NCBI RefSeq assembly: GCF_017565645.3
Contig: NZ_CP086136.1
Coordinates: 5,377,501-5,441,500 of the forward strand
Length of the DNA stretch: 64,000 nt
DNA from: Bradyrhizobium barranii subsp. barranii
GTDB lineage: Bacteria; Pseudomonadota; Alphaproteobacteria; Rhizobiales; Xanthobacteraceae
Reading direction: 5' to 3'
Translations under genes and position numbers: made by a program
In this document: positions 18,286 to 27,291 of the stretch, in pieces
How the letters are laid out: each line of letters starts with the position of its first letter
Numbering within the stretch: position 1 is the first letter of the stretch
Notes under the pieces: generated by a model
What the model was told of the DNA's origin: nothing
What the model saw: only the letters and a program-made list of their open reading frames with translations
Databases searched by the model: none

Positions 18286-19203
18286 ATGGAGACACGGGTA
18301 TTGCCCCATGCACGGGGGATCGCACGCGCATCATTGCCATGGCGCAAGGTCGCGCTCGGCGCCACCATCGCTTTCGGCTTCGTCGCCGCGGCACCGTTGA
18401 GCGCGCAGGCCGCCGCGCCCGCCGCCTGCGCCGCGCTCCAGGAGAAATATCCGGACTGGAAGGGCAAGACCCTCGTCAACGCGATCAACCCGCACACGCC
18501 GGGCTATGAAACGATCGACCCGAAGGATCCCAGCAAATATATCGGCTTCGACATCGATCTTGGCGAAGCCATCGGCGAATGCCTCGGCTTCAAGCTGACC
18601 TACAAGCCGGTGACGTTCGCAGCACTCCTCACAACACTCGCTGCCGGCCAGGCGGACATCGTCATCTCCGACATCTACGCCACCAAGGAGCGCGCCAAGG
18701 CCGCCGACTTCATCACCTACTCGAAAGTGTTCGACGGCGTGCTGGTCGCCAAGGGCAATCCGAAGGGCATCAACGGCATCAACATGTCGATGTGCGGCAC
18801 GGCGGCCGCCGAAAACACCGGCTATGTCGAGGTGCCCCTGATCCAGGCCCTGATCCCGGAATGCAAGAAGGCCGGCAAGGCCGAGCCGACAATCCAGCTC
18901 TACGACAACAACGCCAACTGCATCCAGGCGATCCTGGCCGGCCGCGCCGACACCTACATCAACGACGTCAATACCGTCGACAGTGCGGTGAAGGCCTATC
19001 CGGACAAGCTGGAGAAGGCGGTCGCGGTGACAATCCCGTATTCGGTCGGCATCGCCGTCCCGAAGGACAAGCCGAAATTCCGCGACGCCGTGCTGGCCGC
19101 ACTGATCGAGGTGCAGAAGGCCGGCACGCATATGGAGCTTCTGAAGAAGCACGGGCTCGATGTGAACAACTTCAAGGAACCGGACATTCTGACGGCTGAC
19201 TGA
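18286..19203 (+). CDS. Amino-acid type ABC transporter substrate-binding protein
   Basis: This periplasmic binding protein of 305 residues belongs to the family-3 (HisJ/GlnH-like) solute receptors. A signal peptide with the cleavage region PLSAQAAAPA precedes the mature part. Typical elements are YIGFDIDLGEAIGECLGF, the hinge-side ADIVISDIYATKERAKAADF, and a C-terminal lobe ending LLKKHGLDVNNF. Two Cys residues early in the mature part (CAAL and a later CGTA region) could form a disulfide. The ATG follows GAAGGAG. The gene overlaps the fused permease-ATPase by one base, and amidase genes follow, so the ligand may be a nitrogen-rich compound. Confidence 0.9.
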   Translation: METRVLPHARGIARASLPWRKVALGATIAFGFVAAAPLSAQAAAPAACAALQEKYPDWKGKTLVNAINPHTPGYETIDPKDPSKYIGFDIDLGEAIGECLGFKLTYKPVTFAALLTTLAAGQADIVISDIYATKERAKAADFITYSKVFDGVLVAKGNPKGINGINMSMCGTAAAENTGYVEVPLIQALIPECKKAGKAEPTIQLYDNNANCIQAILAGRADTYINDVNTVDSAVKAYPDKLEKAVAVTIPYSVGIAVPKDKPKFRDAVLAALIEVQKAGTHMELLKKHGLDVNNFKEPDILTAD

Positions 19204-20825
19204 TGTCGCTGTTCCTCCATTACCTGAGCATGCCGTATCTGCTCGAGGGCATCGAGCTCACCCTCGAGGTGACTGCCCTCGGGCTCGGTGGCGGATTGAT
19301 CCTCGGATTGATCCTCGCCGGCATGCAGCTCTCGCGCTTCTGGCCCCTGGCGGCGATCGCCAGGGCCTACACCGTGATCTTCCGCGGCACGCCGCTGATC
19401 CTCCAGATGGTGTTCGCCTACGACGCGCTGCCGCATATCGGCATCAAGCTGCCGGCGGTGCTGGCCGCCGGTCTCGCGCTCGCCTGCAACGAGGCGCCGT
19501 TCATCGCAGAGATGCTGCGCGCCGGTGTGCTCGGCGTCGACCGCGGGCAGGTGACGGCCGGCCAGGCGCTCGGCATGACGCCGCGGATCTTGATGTGGCG
19601 GGTGATCGCGCCGCAGGCGATCCGCACCATGATTCCTGCGTTTGGCAACGAGGCGGTGAGTGCGCTGAAGAATTCCTCGCTGGCGTCCGTCGTCGCGGTC
19701 CAGGAGCTGACCTTGCGCTCGACCCAGTTGGCGTCCTCGACCTTCGACTTCTTCTCGATCTTCTTCGCCTCGGGTCTTTTGTATCTCGTGCTGACCTTCG
19801 CCATCAGCATCATCCAGTTGTTCGTCGAATGGCTGCTCGATCTCGATCGCGCCAAGGGACGGAAGCGCAAGCTCGCCGACTATCTGCCCTGGCGTCGCGT
19901 CGATCTCGGCACCAAGCTGGAGCTTGCGGGGACGACCGTCGCCGATCCCGAACCCGTGCAGGCAGAGCTGACCGACACGCCGCCGCTTGCTCTGACCAGA
20001 GAGGAGCGCACGCGGCGTTCCGCGACGATCGCGCGCAACAACATCGCGGTCGAGACTAAGGACCTCACCAAGAGCTATGGCACGCAAAAGGTGCTCGGCG
20101 GCCTCGATCTGACCGTTCGCGTCGGCGAAGTGGTCGCGCTGCTCGGCCCCAGCGGCTCGGGCAAGAGCACGCTGCTCCGCTGCATCAACCATCTCGAAAG
20201 CTGGGACGGAGGCACCGTGCGCGTCGGCGGCCGCCGCCTCGGCTTTGACGACGACGGCAAGTTGCTGTCACCGCGGGCGATCGCCAACGAGCGGGCAACC
20301 GTCGGTGTCGGCATGGTGTTCCAGCAGTTCAATTTGTTCGCCCATCTGTCGGCACGCGAAAACATCGCCGGGCCTTTGCGCTGGGTCCACGGTATGCCCC
20401 GCATCGACGCCGACCGTCGCGCCACGGAGCTGCTCGACCGTGTTGGTCTCTCGCATCGCGCCGACGCGCTGCCGCGACATCTCTCCGGCGGCCAGCAGCA
20501 GCGCGTCGCCATCGCCCGCGCGCTGGCGCCCAATCCAAGCGTGCTGCTCTTGGACGAGCCGACCTCGGCGCTCGATCCCGAGCTCGTCAACGAGGTACTG
20601 GAAGTGATCCGGCGGCTCGCCATCGACGACGGTCTCACCATGATCATCTCGACGCACCAGATCCGCTTTGCCGATGAAGTCGCCGACCGCGTCGCTTTCC
20701 TGAGCGGCGGCACCATCATCGAGGAGGGACCGGCGCACGAGGTACTCACCAATCCCCGCAATCCGCTGACGGCGCGTTTCCTCAGCGTGATGGAAGCCGA
20801 CAAGGCTCCGGAGGCCGTGCAATGA
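19203..20825 (+). CDS. Fused amino-acid ABC transporter permease and ATP-binding protein
   Basis: This 540-residue fusion puts both inner-membrane functions in one chain. Residues 1-220 form a HisM-type permease with hydrophobic segments and the EAA loop (GQALGMTPRILMWRVIAPQA). Residues 280-530 form the ATPase, with Walker A LLGPSGSGKSTLLR, signature [15 protein letters not shown], Walker [15 protein letters not shown] and switch His in IISTHQIRF. A charged linker of about 60 residues joins them. It is coupled by TGATG to the receptor gene. Because the permease half must dimerise, the transporter is probably a homodimer of the fusion. Confidence 0.92.
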   Translation: MSLFLHYLSMPYLLEGIELTLEVTALGLGGGLILGLILAGMQLSRFWPLAAIARAYTVIFRGTPLILQMVFAYDALPHIGIKLPAVLAAGLALACNEAPFIAEMLRAGVLGVDRGQVTAGQALGMTPRILMWRVIAPQAIRTMIPAFGNEAVSALKNSSLASVVAVQELTLRSTQLASSTFDFFSIFFASGLLYLVLTFAISIIQLFVEWLLDLDRAKGRKRKLADYLPWRRVDLGTKLELAGTTVADPEPVQAELTDTPPLALTREERTRRSATIARNNIAVETKDLTKSYGTQKVLGGLDLTVRVGEVVALLGPSGSGKSTLLRCINHLESWDGGTVRVGGRRLGFDDDGKLLSPRAIANERATVGVGMVFQQFNLFAHLSARENIAGPLRWVHGMPRIDADRRATELLDRVGLSHRADALPRHLSGGQQQRVAIARALAPNPSVLLLDEPTSALDPELVNEVLEVIRRLAIDDGLTMIISTHQIRFADEVADRVAFLSGGTIIEEGPAHEVLTNPRNPLTARFLSVMEADKAPEAVQ

Positions 20826-20868
20826 GCGCTGCCTTCGTAAGGTTCAAGACTCCCGAAGAGGCCACCTC

Positions 20869-22110
20869 ATGAAGCATTTCACGCTGCCGGTTTCGCCGAA
20901 GACCGTCCACTGGGGCTATTTCTCCAAGAAGGTGACGCCGGCCCTGACATTGCGCTCCGGGGATCGCGCCACCATCGAGACGCTGACCCATCATGCCAAT
21001 GACGATTACGAGCGCATGATCCAGGGCGATCCCGGTGCCGAGAGCGTGTTCCAGTGGACGCGCGAGCACAAGGCGGTGGCGCGCCGCGGCTCGGGCCCGA
21101 CCGAAGGTCCGTTCATCCGCGGCGCAGGCGAGGGGATCGGCGTGCATCTCCTCACTGGTCCCGTCGCGATTGAAGGTGCCGAGCCCGGCGATATCCTGGA
21201 AGTGCGCATCCTCGACATCCGGCCGCGACCGAGCTGCAGCGCCTGCCATGCCGGCCGCTGCTTCGGCTCCAACGTCGCGGCCAATTGGGGCTTTCACTAT
21301 CACGATTTGATCGAAGAGCCGAAGCCGCGCGAGGTCGTCACCATCTTCGAGCTCGACACCTCGGGCGAGCCTTATGCGAAAGCGGTCTACAACTACGTCT
21401 GGACGCCGCAGACCGACCCCGACGGCATCGTGCATCCCACCATCGACTATCCCGGCGTGCGCGTCGATCACGCCACCGTCAGTAAGCGCGAAAACATTCT
21501 GTCGAGCGTGAGGGTGCCCGCGCGATTGCATTTCGGCACCATGGGCCTCGCGCCCTCGGAAGCCGACTTCGTCAGCTCGATTCCACCGAGCTACACCGGC
21601 GGCAACATCGACGACTGGCGCATCGGCAAGGGCGCGCGGATGTTCTATCCGGTCGCGGTCCCCGGCGCCTATTTCTCGGTCGGCGATCCCCACGCCGCGC
21701 AAGGCGACAGCGAGCTCGGCGGCACCGCAATCGAGACCTCGCTCACCGGCGATTTCGAGTTCATCCTGCACAAGAAGGCTGATCTGGCCGGCACCAATCT
21801 GGAGGGCCTCGACCATCCGATGCTGGAGACCGATCACGCCTGGTCGTTCTACGGCTTCACCTATCCGAACTATCTCGCCGCGCTCGGCGCCGACGCACAA
21901 ACCGAGATTGCCAATCACTCGAGCCTCGACCGTGCGATGCGCGATGCGTTCAGAAAACTCCGGCGGTTCCTGATGACCGTGCACGGTCTCAGCGAGGACG
22001 AGGCGATCTCGCTGCTGTCGGTCGGCGCCGATTTCGGCGTCACCCAGGTCGTCGACGCCAATTGGGGCGTCCACGGCACGATTCGCAAGAACATCTTTCG
22101 ATGCGATTGA
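20869..22110 (+). CDS. Acetamidase/formamidase family protein
   Basis: This 413-residue FmdA/AmdA-family amidohydrolase is expected to release ammonia from formamide, acetamide or a related amide in the cytosol. Family elements are VHWGYFSKKVTPALTLRSGD at the N-terminus, GDILEVRILDI, HAGRCFGSNVAANWGFHYHD, SVGDPHAAQGDSELGGTAIE in the second half, and the C-terminal VDFGVTQVV-type segment (here ADFGVTQVVDANWGVHGTI). It follows the ABC genes by 43 bp and probably belongs to their operon, so the transporter may supply its substrate. A paralogous domain lies in the next gene. Confidence 0.9.
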   Translation: MKHFTLPVSPKTVHWGYFSKKVTPALTLRSGDRATIETLTHHANDDYERMIQGDPGAESVFQWTREHKAVARRGSGPTEGPFIRGAGEGIGVHLLTGPVAIEGAEPGDILEVRILDIRPRPSCSACHAGRCFGSNVAANWGFHYHDLIEEPKPREVVTIFELDTSGEPYAKAVYNYVWTPQTDPDGIVHPTIDYPGVRVDHATVSKRENILSSVRVPARLHFGTMGLAPSEADFVSSIPPSYTGGNIDDWRIGKGARMFYPVAVPGAYFSVGDPHAAQGDSELGGTAIETSLTGDFEFILHKKADLAGTNLEGLDHPMLETDHAWSFYGFTYPNYLAALGADAQTEIANHSSLDRAMRDAFRKLRRFLMTVHGLSEDEAISLLSVGADFGVTQVVDANWGVHGTIRKNIFRCD

Positions 22111-22115
22111 CGGGG

Positions 22116-22200
22116 GTAGCCCGGATGGAGCGAAGCGCAATCCGGGACAGCGTCGATGGCGGCCCGATTCCCGGATTACGCTTCGCTCCATCCGGGCTAC
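22116..22200. repeat. Intergenic inverted repeat (Bradyrhizobium-type)
   Basis: The left arm starts GTAGCCCGGATGGAGCGAAG and the right arm at the other end is its complement, giving a stem of more than 25 bp with one or two mismatches. I know GTAGCCCGGATGGAGCGAAG palindromes as dispersed intergenic repeats in Bradyrhizobium and relatives. It lies just past the stop of the acetamidase gene and probably forms the 3' end of that transcript. Confidence 0.8.
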
Positions 22201-22366
22201 GCAGCGTGCTTGATGCAGCAATTGGGCGCTAACACTCTGAAGGAAATTCCATTTCCCGGATGAACGCTTGACCACCGAACGTCATTTGCGGCCCGTTGCT
22301 GCGACGGATGACCGCGTTCGTCTGGCACAGAGGTTGCTTCGATCAACTGCAATCTGGGTTGATCCG

Positions 22367-24696
22367 ATGAGCTTCCGGCCGTTCACGAGCGAGTCCTACG
22401 CGCAAGACGACCGCCCCGAAGCCTGGCGGGACGTGCTGGCGGCGGTCGGTCTGCAACCGGCGACCGGTCATTCCTTCTTTGACGGACACGCAACCGCATC
22501 GCACCGCAATGCCGCGGGTGTCGCGCTGACACGGATGGCCGCGGCCGCGCAGACCATCAGTCCGCTCTCGCAATCCAACGAAGATATTGCGATCGCGCTG
22601 ATGCCGGTCGAGGACGGCATGGTGCTGAAGAGTGCCGACGGCCACCGCATCGTTCCGGTCGGCCATCTCGTGCTGCTACCACGGAGCGGGGACTGGAGCA
22701 TCGTGTTCCAGCGTGACATGCGGGCCATCGTGCTGTCGGTGACCTCGGAAGCGCTGCACGGACGCCTCTCGGGCAAGCCGCGGCTCGGCGAGCCCCGCGT
22801 GGTTTCACCCAGCGGCTTTGCCGATGTGTTCTCGCGTCTGCTGGATGCGACCGCGCGCACGCTCGACACGCTGAGCGATGCCGAATGGAATTCGGTCGCG
22901 CAGTCGCTCGTTGATCTGCTCCTGACGCTCGCACATCAACTGGCGGCCTCGACGTCCGATGCCGGATCGAGTGCGACGCAGGCAGCGCTGTTGCATCGGA
23001 TCTGCCAGACCATCGAGCGCCGGCTCGACGATCCCGAACTTGTGCCGGCGCGCGTCGCGCAGACCCAGGGAATTTCCGAGCGCTATCTGCAAAAGCTGTT
23101 CGAGACGGTCGGCGACAATTTCACCCATTACGTCCGGGAGCGCCGGCTCCAGCGTGCCTGGGCCGATCTGTCCAATCCGACCGAGGCGCATCGTTCGATC
23201 TCGGAGATCGCCTACGCCTACGGCTTTGGCGATTCCGCACATTTCAGTCGTGCCTTCCGTCATCGCTTCGGCCTGCCGCCCCGCGAGTTTCGTCAGCAGG
23301 AGGCGGAGCGGGCGACCTTGCAGCACGGCATTGCCGGCCAGCGCGGCTGGCCGCAGGAGGCGCTGGCGCAGCTCCGCGTGCATTCGAGCGTCGAAGCACG
23401 CAGCACCGTTGCGTGTGCCGGCACCGAGGAGCGGACGACCACGGAACGCAGGCATCACCATCTCCCGGTCGAGGCCAGCCGCGTCCACTGGGGTTATTTC
23501 AGCCGCTCGCTATCGCCGCAAATCGAGATCGCCTCGGGCGACACCATCACCATCGAGACGCTGACGCAGCACGCCTCCGACGCGCCGGACCTGATGATTG
23601 CTGGCGATGCCGGCGCCGAAAGCGTGTTCGGCTGGACTGCCGACAACAAGAACGTTGACCGCCGCGGCGCCGGCCCGATGGATGCCAGCGTGTTCGGCCG
23701 CGGCGCCGGCGAAGGATTTGGCGTGCACATCTGCACGGGGCCGGTCGCGGTGAAGGATGCCCAGCCCGGCGACGTGCTGGAGGTGCGCATCCTCGACATC
23801 GTGCCGCGCGCGACCGCAATCCGAACCATGCCGGCCGCGTGTTCGGCTCCTCGGTCGCGGCTTGGTGGGGCTATCACTACAACGAGTTTCTCGGCGGTCC
23901 CATGCCGCGCGAGGTCGTCACCATCTACGAGATCTTCGACGATCCAGAGGAGCCGCACGCCCGGGCGCTTTATTCCTATCGCTGGGAGCCGCAGACCGAC
24001 CCCTTCGGCGTCGTGCACGCCACCTACGACTATCCCGGCGTCCCCGTCGCGCCGGCCACGGTGAAGCGCCGGCATGCCGTACTCGATGGCATCCGCATTC
24101 CCCTGAGGCCGCATTTCGGCGTGATCGCGGTGGCGCCGCGCGAGGTCGATTTCGTCGACTCCGTGCCGCCGTCCTATTTCGGCGGCAATCTCGACAATTG
24201 GCGGCTGGGGAAGGGGTCTACCGTCTATCTTCCGGTTTCGGTGCCCGGCGCGCTGCTCTCGGTCGGCGATTCCCACGCCACGCAAGGCGACGGCGAACTC
24301 AGCGGCACGGCGATCGAATGCTCGATGACGGGGACGTTCGAGGTGATCCTGCACAAGAAGGCCGATCTTGCAGGCCGGCCCTTTGCCGATCTCTCTTATC
24401 CCCTGATCGAGACCGAGACCGACTGGGTGCTGACCGGCTTCAGCCATCCCAACTATCTCGCTGAGTTCGGCGCGCAGGGCCAAAGCGAAGTCTACACAAA
24501 ATCCTCGCTCGACCTCGCCATGAAGGATGCGTTCCGGAAAATGCGGCGCTTCCTGATGAACGTGAAGGGCCTCAGCGAAGACGAGGCGATCGCGCTGATG
24601 TCGGCCGCCGTCGATTTCGGCGTCACCCAGGTCGTCGACGGCAATTGGGGCGTGCACGCCATCCTCAGCAAGCGCCTGTTTCGGGACGCGACTTAA
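22367..24696 (+). pseudogene. AraC-family regulator fused to an acetamidase/formamidase, frameshifted
   Basis: The first frame encodes an AraC_binding-type sensor (residues 1-190), then an AraC DNA-binding domain (ERYLQKLFETVGDNFTHYVR and the second helix-turn-helix SEIAYAYGFGDSAHFSRAF). It continues without a stop into the start of a second FmdA/AmdA domain (VHWGYFSRSLSPQIEIASGD). Near 23810-23816, inside the segment matching LEVRILDIVPR, one base is missing. The +2-shifted frame then gives NPNHAGRVFGSSVAAWWGY and the rest of the amidase to 24696. The reconstructed protein would be 776 residues. The ATG at 22367 is chosen; an in-frame TTG at 22268 is possible. The current sequence makes a regulator with a truncated, scrambled tail. 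Confidence 0.8.
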
Positions 24697-24710
24697 CAAG
24701 GACATCTCAA

Positions 24711-25094
24711 GTGAAATTCCACATGATCAGCGGCGGACCGAAGCCGGTCGCGCCCTTCAGCCACGCCGTCGAGACCGACGGGTTTGTCTTCGTCACCGGC
24801 CAGATGCCGGACACGCCGCAGGCGCCGGGTGTGCTGCCGGACGGCATAGAGGCACAGACGCGGGCCGTGATGGAGAATTTGAAGGTGGTGCTCGCCGGCC
24901 TCGATCTCGGCCTCGAGCACGTCGTGATGACGCGGATCTATCTGACGCGTTTCAAGGAAGACTACGCCTCAATGAACGAGACCTATCGCAGCTTCTTTCC
25001 GCCGGATCGCCTGCCGGCTCGCACGTGTGTCGGCGTCACCGGGCTCGCCTATGATGCGCTGATCGAGATCGACCTGGTGTGCCGGCGGCCGTGA
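24711..25094 (+). CDS. RidA family protein (enamine/imine deaminase or relative)
   Basis: This 127-residue protein of the RidA/YjgF/UK114 fold acts as a trimer that hydrolyses reactive enamine or imine intermediates to ketones plus ammonia. The sequence shows PFSHAVETDGFVFVTGQMP near the N-terminus and the active-site Arg and C-terminal family segment LPARTCVGVTGLAYDALIEID, where Arg in PARTCV matches the catalytic position. A GTG at 24711 lies 8 bp after AAGGA. It follows the amidase domain by 14 bp and is probably part of that operon. Confidence 0.92.
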   Translation: MKFHMISGGPKPVAPFSHAVETDGFVFVTGQMPDTPQAPGVLPDGIEAQTRAVMENLKVVLAGLDLGLEHVVMTRIYLTRFKEDYASMNETYRSFFPPDRLPARTCVGVTGLAYDALIEIDLVCRRP

Positions 25095-25443
25095 GCTCGG
25101 CTTTCGCAGCCCGGACGCTGCGGCACGAACTGATGCGCAGCAGAGCCGGGGCCCATGCCACAGCTACGGTGCGGCTTTCCGGGTCCCGGCTTGGCGCCGC
25201 AACGTTCCACGTTGCAACGCGGCCGGGACACGAGAGCGGCAGTCGCCAAACGCTCCCTCCACTTCGTCTTACATTGCAACCCGCGCGTGCAAGAAGTCTT
25301 GATCGGCCGTGATCTAGGGATGATCAACCGCCTTGAACGCGTCGCCTGCGGCCGACGACTAACCCACAGAGTGCATGAGGGTCAGGGGAACGTGATCGTA
25401 CTTCCTCTTCCTAAAGCACCAAAATGGTGCTTTAGTGCTTTCC
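25095..25443. other. Intergenic region upstream of the PspA operon
   Basis: This stretch of about 350 bp contains no gene I can support. Its right end carries the perfect 11-bp inverted repeat listed separately, 9 bp before the ATG of the next gene. Confidence 0.5.
25411..25435. promoter_or_regulatory. Perfect inverted repeat upstream of the PspA-fusion gene (possible operator)
   Basis: CTAAAGCACCA-AAA-TGGTGCTTTAG is an 11-bp perfect inverted repeat with a 3-base centre, 8 bp before the ATG at 25444. A further GTGCTTT follows. Its place just ahead of the start suits an operator or an mRNA hairpin that controls initiation. It has no T-run, so it is not a good terminator. Confidence 0.5.
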
Positions 25444-26598
25444 ATGAGCCCGTCGCCCCGAAACGCGCCGTCCGCGCTGCGTTACAGGCTTGCCCCTGAC
25501 CCGGCCGCCAAGGCCGCGCTTGAGGCGACGTTCCAAGCCTATGACCGCATGATGGAGATCCTGGACGAGGTGGCGCGGAGCCATAACGTCGGCTCCAACG
25601 TCGTCCTGCTCCATGCCCATGCCTATGAGCCGATCCGGAAAGAAACCGCACTGCCGTCGCGGCTGGTGACGCTGGGCCTGCGCGACCGCGCCGATTATCG
25701 CGCCGCGCAGGGCCGCCGCCTGCCGCTCGACGACAAGCTCGCCAAGATCAAGGGCCCCGCCACCATTTCGATTGCAACCGTGGAAGGGCGCTTCAGCGTT
25801 CCCTTCGACTATGCCGGCTATGCCGAGGGTTGGGGGCAGAGCGCGCCCGCGCACCTCATCCGCACCGACGACGGTTTCGAAGTTCACTACGGCGTCACGC
25901 CGAACAATCTGCCAGAGGAGGAGAACGCTATGGATACCATCGCTGCCGCCCCCGACAACTTCCTGTCCCGGGTCGGGCGCCTGATCGCCGGGATCGCCTA
26001 TGACGCGATCGAGCAGGCGGAGGGGAAGAACAAGCTGAACGTGGTTGGCCAAGCCATCCGCGAGATCGAGCGCGCGGAGAGTGAAGCGCGCGATGCGCTC
26101 GCGGCCGCGCGCGCCGAGGAATACCGTCTCAACGCGCGCCGCACCGAGATCGAACGCGAGATGACCGATCTTGCGCCCAAGATCGAAGGTGCGATTGCTG
26201 ATAGCCGGGACGATCTCGCACGCGCCGGCATCGCACGACAGATGGACCTCGAGGCGCAGTTCGAGGTGCTTTCCCGGGCCATCGACGAGAACAACGAGAA
26301 GATCGAACAGTGCGTGACCTCGCTGCGCGCCGTGCTGTCAGCATTGCAAGATGCCGAGCAGCGCCGCGCCGATCTCGAAAAGAGCGAGGCTCACGCAAGC
26401 CATCAGGCCTCGGCGTCGCCCCGGAAGTCCGGTGGTGCCACGGCGGCAGCGAAGGCCTTGCGCGCGGGCAGGGCGGTGGCGCGCGCCACCGGCGTTCCGG
26501 CAGCGATCCCGTATTCAAGCGACATCGACGAGCTCAGCACGTTGCATCGCGACAAGGAGATTGCAGCGAGGCTGGCGCGGTTAAAGTCGCGCTCCTGA
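25444..26598 (+). CDS. PspA/IM30-family protein with a TnpB-like N-terminal region
   Basis: This 384-residue open frame has two parts. Residues 1-160 resemble the N-terminal part of IS605-family TnpB proteins: YRLAPDPAAKAALEATFQAY, LPSRLVTLGLRDRA, and a beta-rich stretch GPATISIATVEGRFSVPFDY. No RuvC nuclease motif follows. Residues 163-335 are a PspA/IM30 coiled-coil domain (LSRVGRLIAGIAYDAIEQAE, then a long helical stretch with the PspA-typical DDLARAGIARQMDLEAQFEV). An internal ATG at 25930 has the excellent ribosome binding site AGAGGAGGAG 6 bp upstream, so PspA may also be made alone as 222 residues. YqiJ and flotillin genes follow, as in membrane-stress operons. Confidence 0.75.
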   Translation: MSPSPRNAPSALRYRLAPDPAAKAALEATFQAYDRMMEILDEVARSHNVGSNVVLLHAHAYEPIRKETALPSRLVTLGLRDRADYRAAQGRRLPLDDKLAKIKGPATISIATVEGRFSVPFDYAGYAEGWGQSAPAHLIRTDDGFEVHYGVTPNNLPEEENAMDTIAAAPDNFLSRVGRLIAGIAYDAIEQAEGKNKLNVVGQAIREIERAESEARDALAAARAEEYRLNARRTEIEREMTDLAPKIEGAIADSRDDLARAGIARQMDLEAQFEVLSRAIDENNEKIEQCVTSLRAVLSALQDAEQRRADLEKSEAHASHQASASPRKSGGATAAAKALRAGRAVARATGVPAAIPYSSDIDELSTLHRDKEIAARLARLKSRS

Positions 26599-26608
26599 GT
26601 AATGTGTC

Positions 26609-27268
26609 ATGAGCGCTCTGCTCGAACACGTGATGTCGCCGGAGGTCAGGCCGTTCGCGATCGCGGCGGCCATGATCCTCATCGTCGGCTCGATCGAGGT
26701 GGTCTCGATGCTGGTCGGGGCCTCGCTGAGCGAGATGCTCGGCACCAACATCGATTTTGGTCACCCCAGCGACAATGGCGTGATCAACGCCATCTCCTGG
26801 ATCAATGTCGGCGGCGTGCCGCTCTTGATCTTCCTGCTGTTGCTGCTCGGCGCGTTCTCCATCACCGGCTTCCTGATCCAGGACATCGCGCGGATGGTGG
26901 CGGGTCCCTTGCCGGCAACGCTCGCCTCGGTCGGGGCGGTCGCCGTCTCGATTCCGCTGGTCCGCGCCGCAAGCAGGGGCATCGCGCGGGTCATTCCCAA
27001 GGATGAAAGCTATGCCGTCGGCCTCGGCGATCTCGTCGGCCGCGTCGGCGAGGTCGTGATCGGCCCGCTCGATCAGGGGCCGCCCGGCCGCGTCAGCGTC
27101 GCCGACATCCACGGCAACCGCCATTTCGTCTGGGCGGTCGCCGCACCGTCATCATCGCCGCTGCCGCAGGGAACCATGGTCCTGCTGGTCGATCGCGCCG
27201 GCACCCGCTTCGTCGCGGTGAAGGCCGACGATGAACTCAAACCTTCCAAGCCGACTCTAAGCAGCTGA
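26609..27268 (+). CDS. yqiJ: YqiJ-like inner-membrane protein with C-terminal OB-fold
   Basis: This 219-residue protein has three hydrophobic segments in the first half (AAAMILIVGSIEVVSMLVG, VPLLIFLLLLLGAFSITGFL and a third near residue 100). A soluble C-terminal domain of NfeD/OB-fold type (GDLVGRVGEVVIGPLDQGPPGRVSV) follows. YqiJ proteins pair with the YqiK flotillin and are thought to help organise membrane microdomains. The gene begins 10 bp after the PspA gene and is followed 23 bp later by flotillin, so the three form one operon. Confidence 0.85.
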   Translation: MSALLEHVMSPEVRPFAIAAAMILIVGSIEVVSMLVGASLSEMLGTNIDFGHPSDNGVINAISWINVGGVPLLIFLLLLLGAFSITGFLIQDIARMVAGPLPATLASVGAVAVSIPLVRAASRGIARVIPKDESYAVGLGDLVGRVGEVVIGPLDQGPPGRVSVADIHGNRHFVWAVAAPSSSPLPQGTMVLLVDRAGTRFVAVKADDELKPSKPTLSS

Positions 27269-27291
27269 CAAGTCATTTATCGGAGAAAGTC

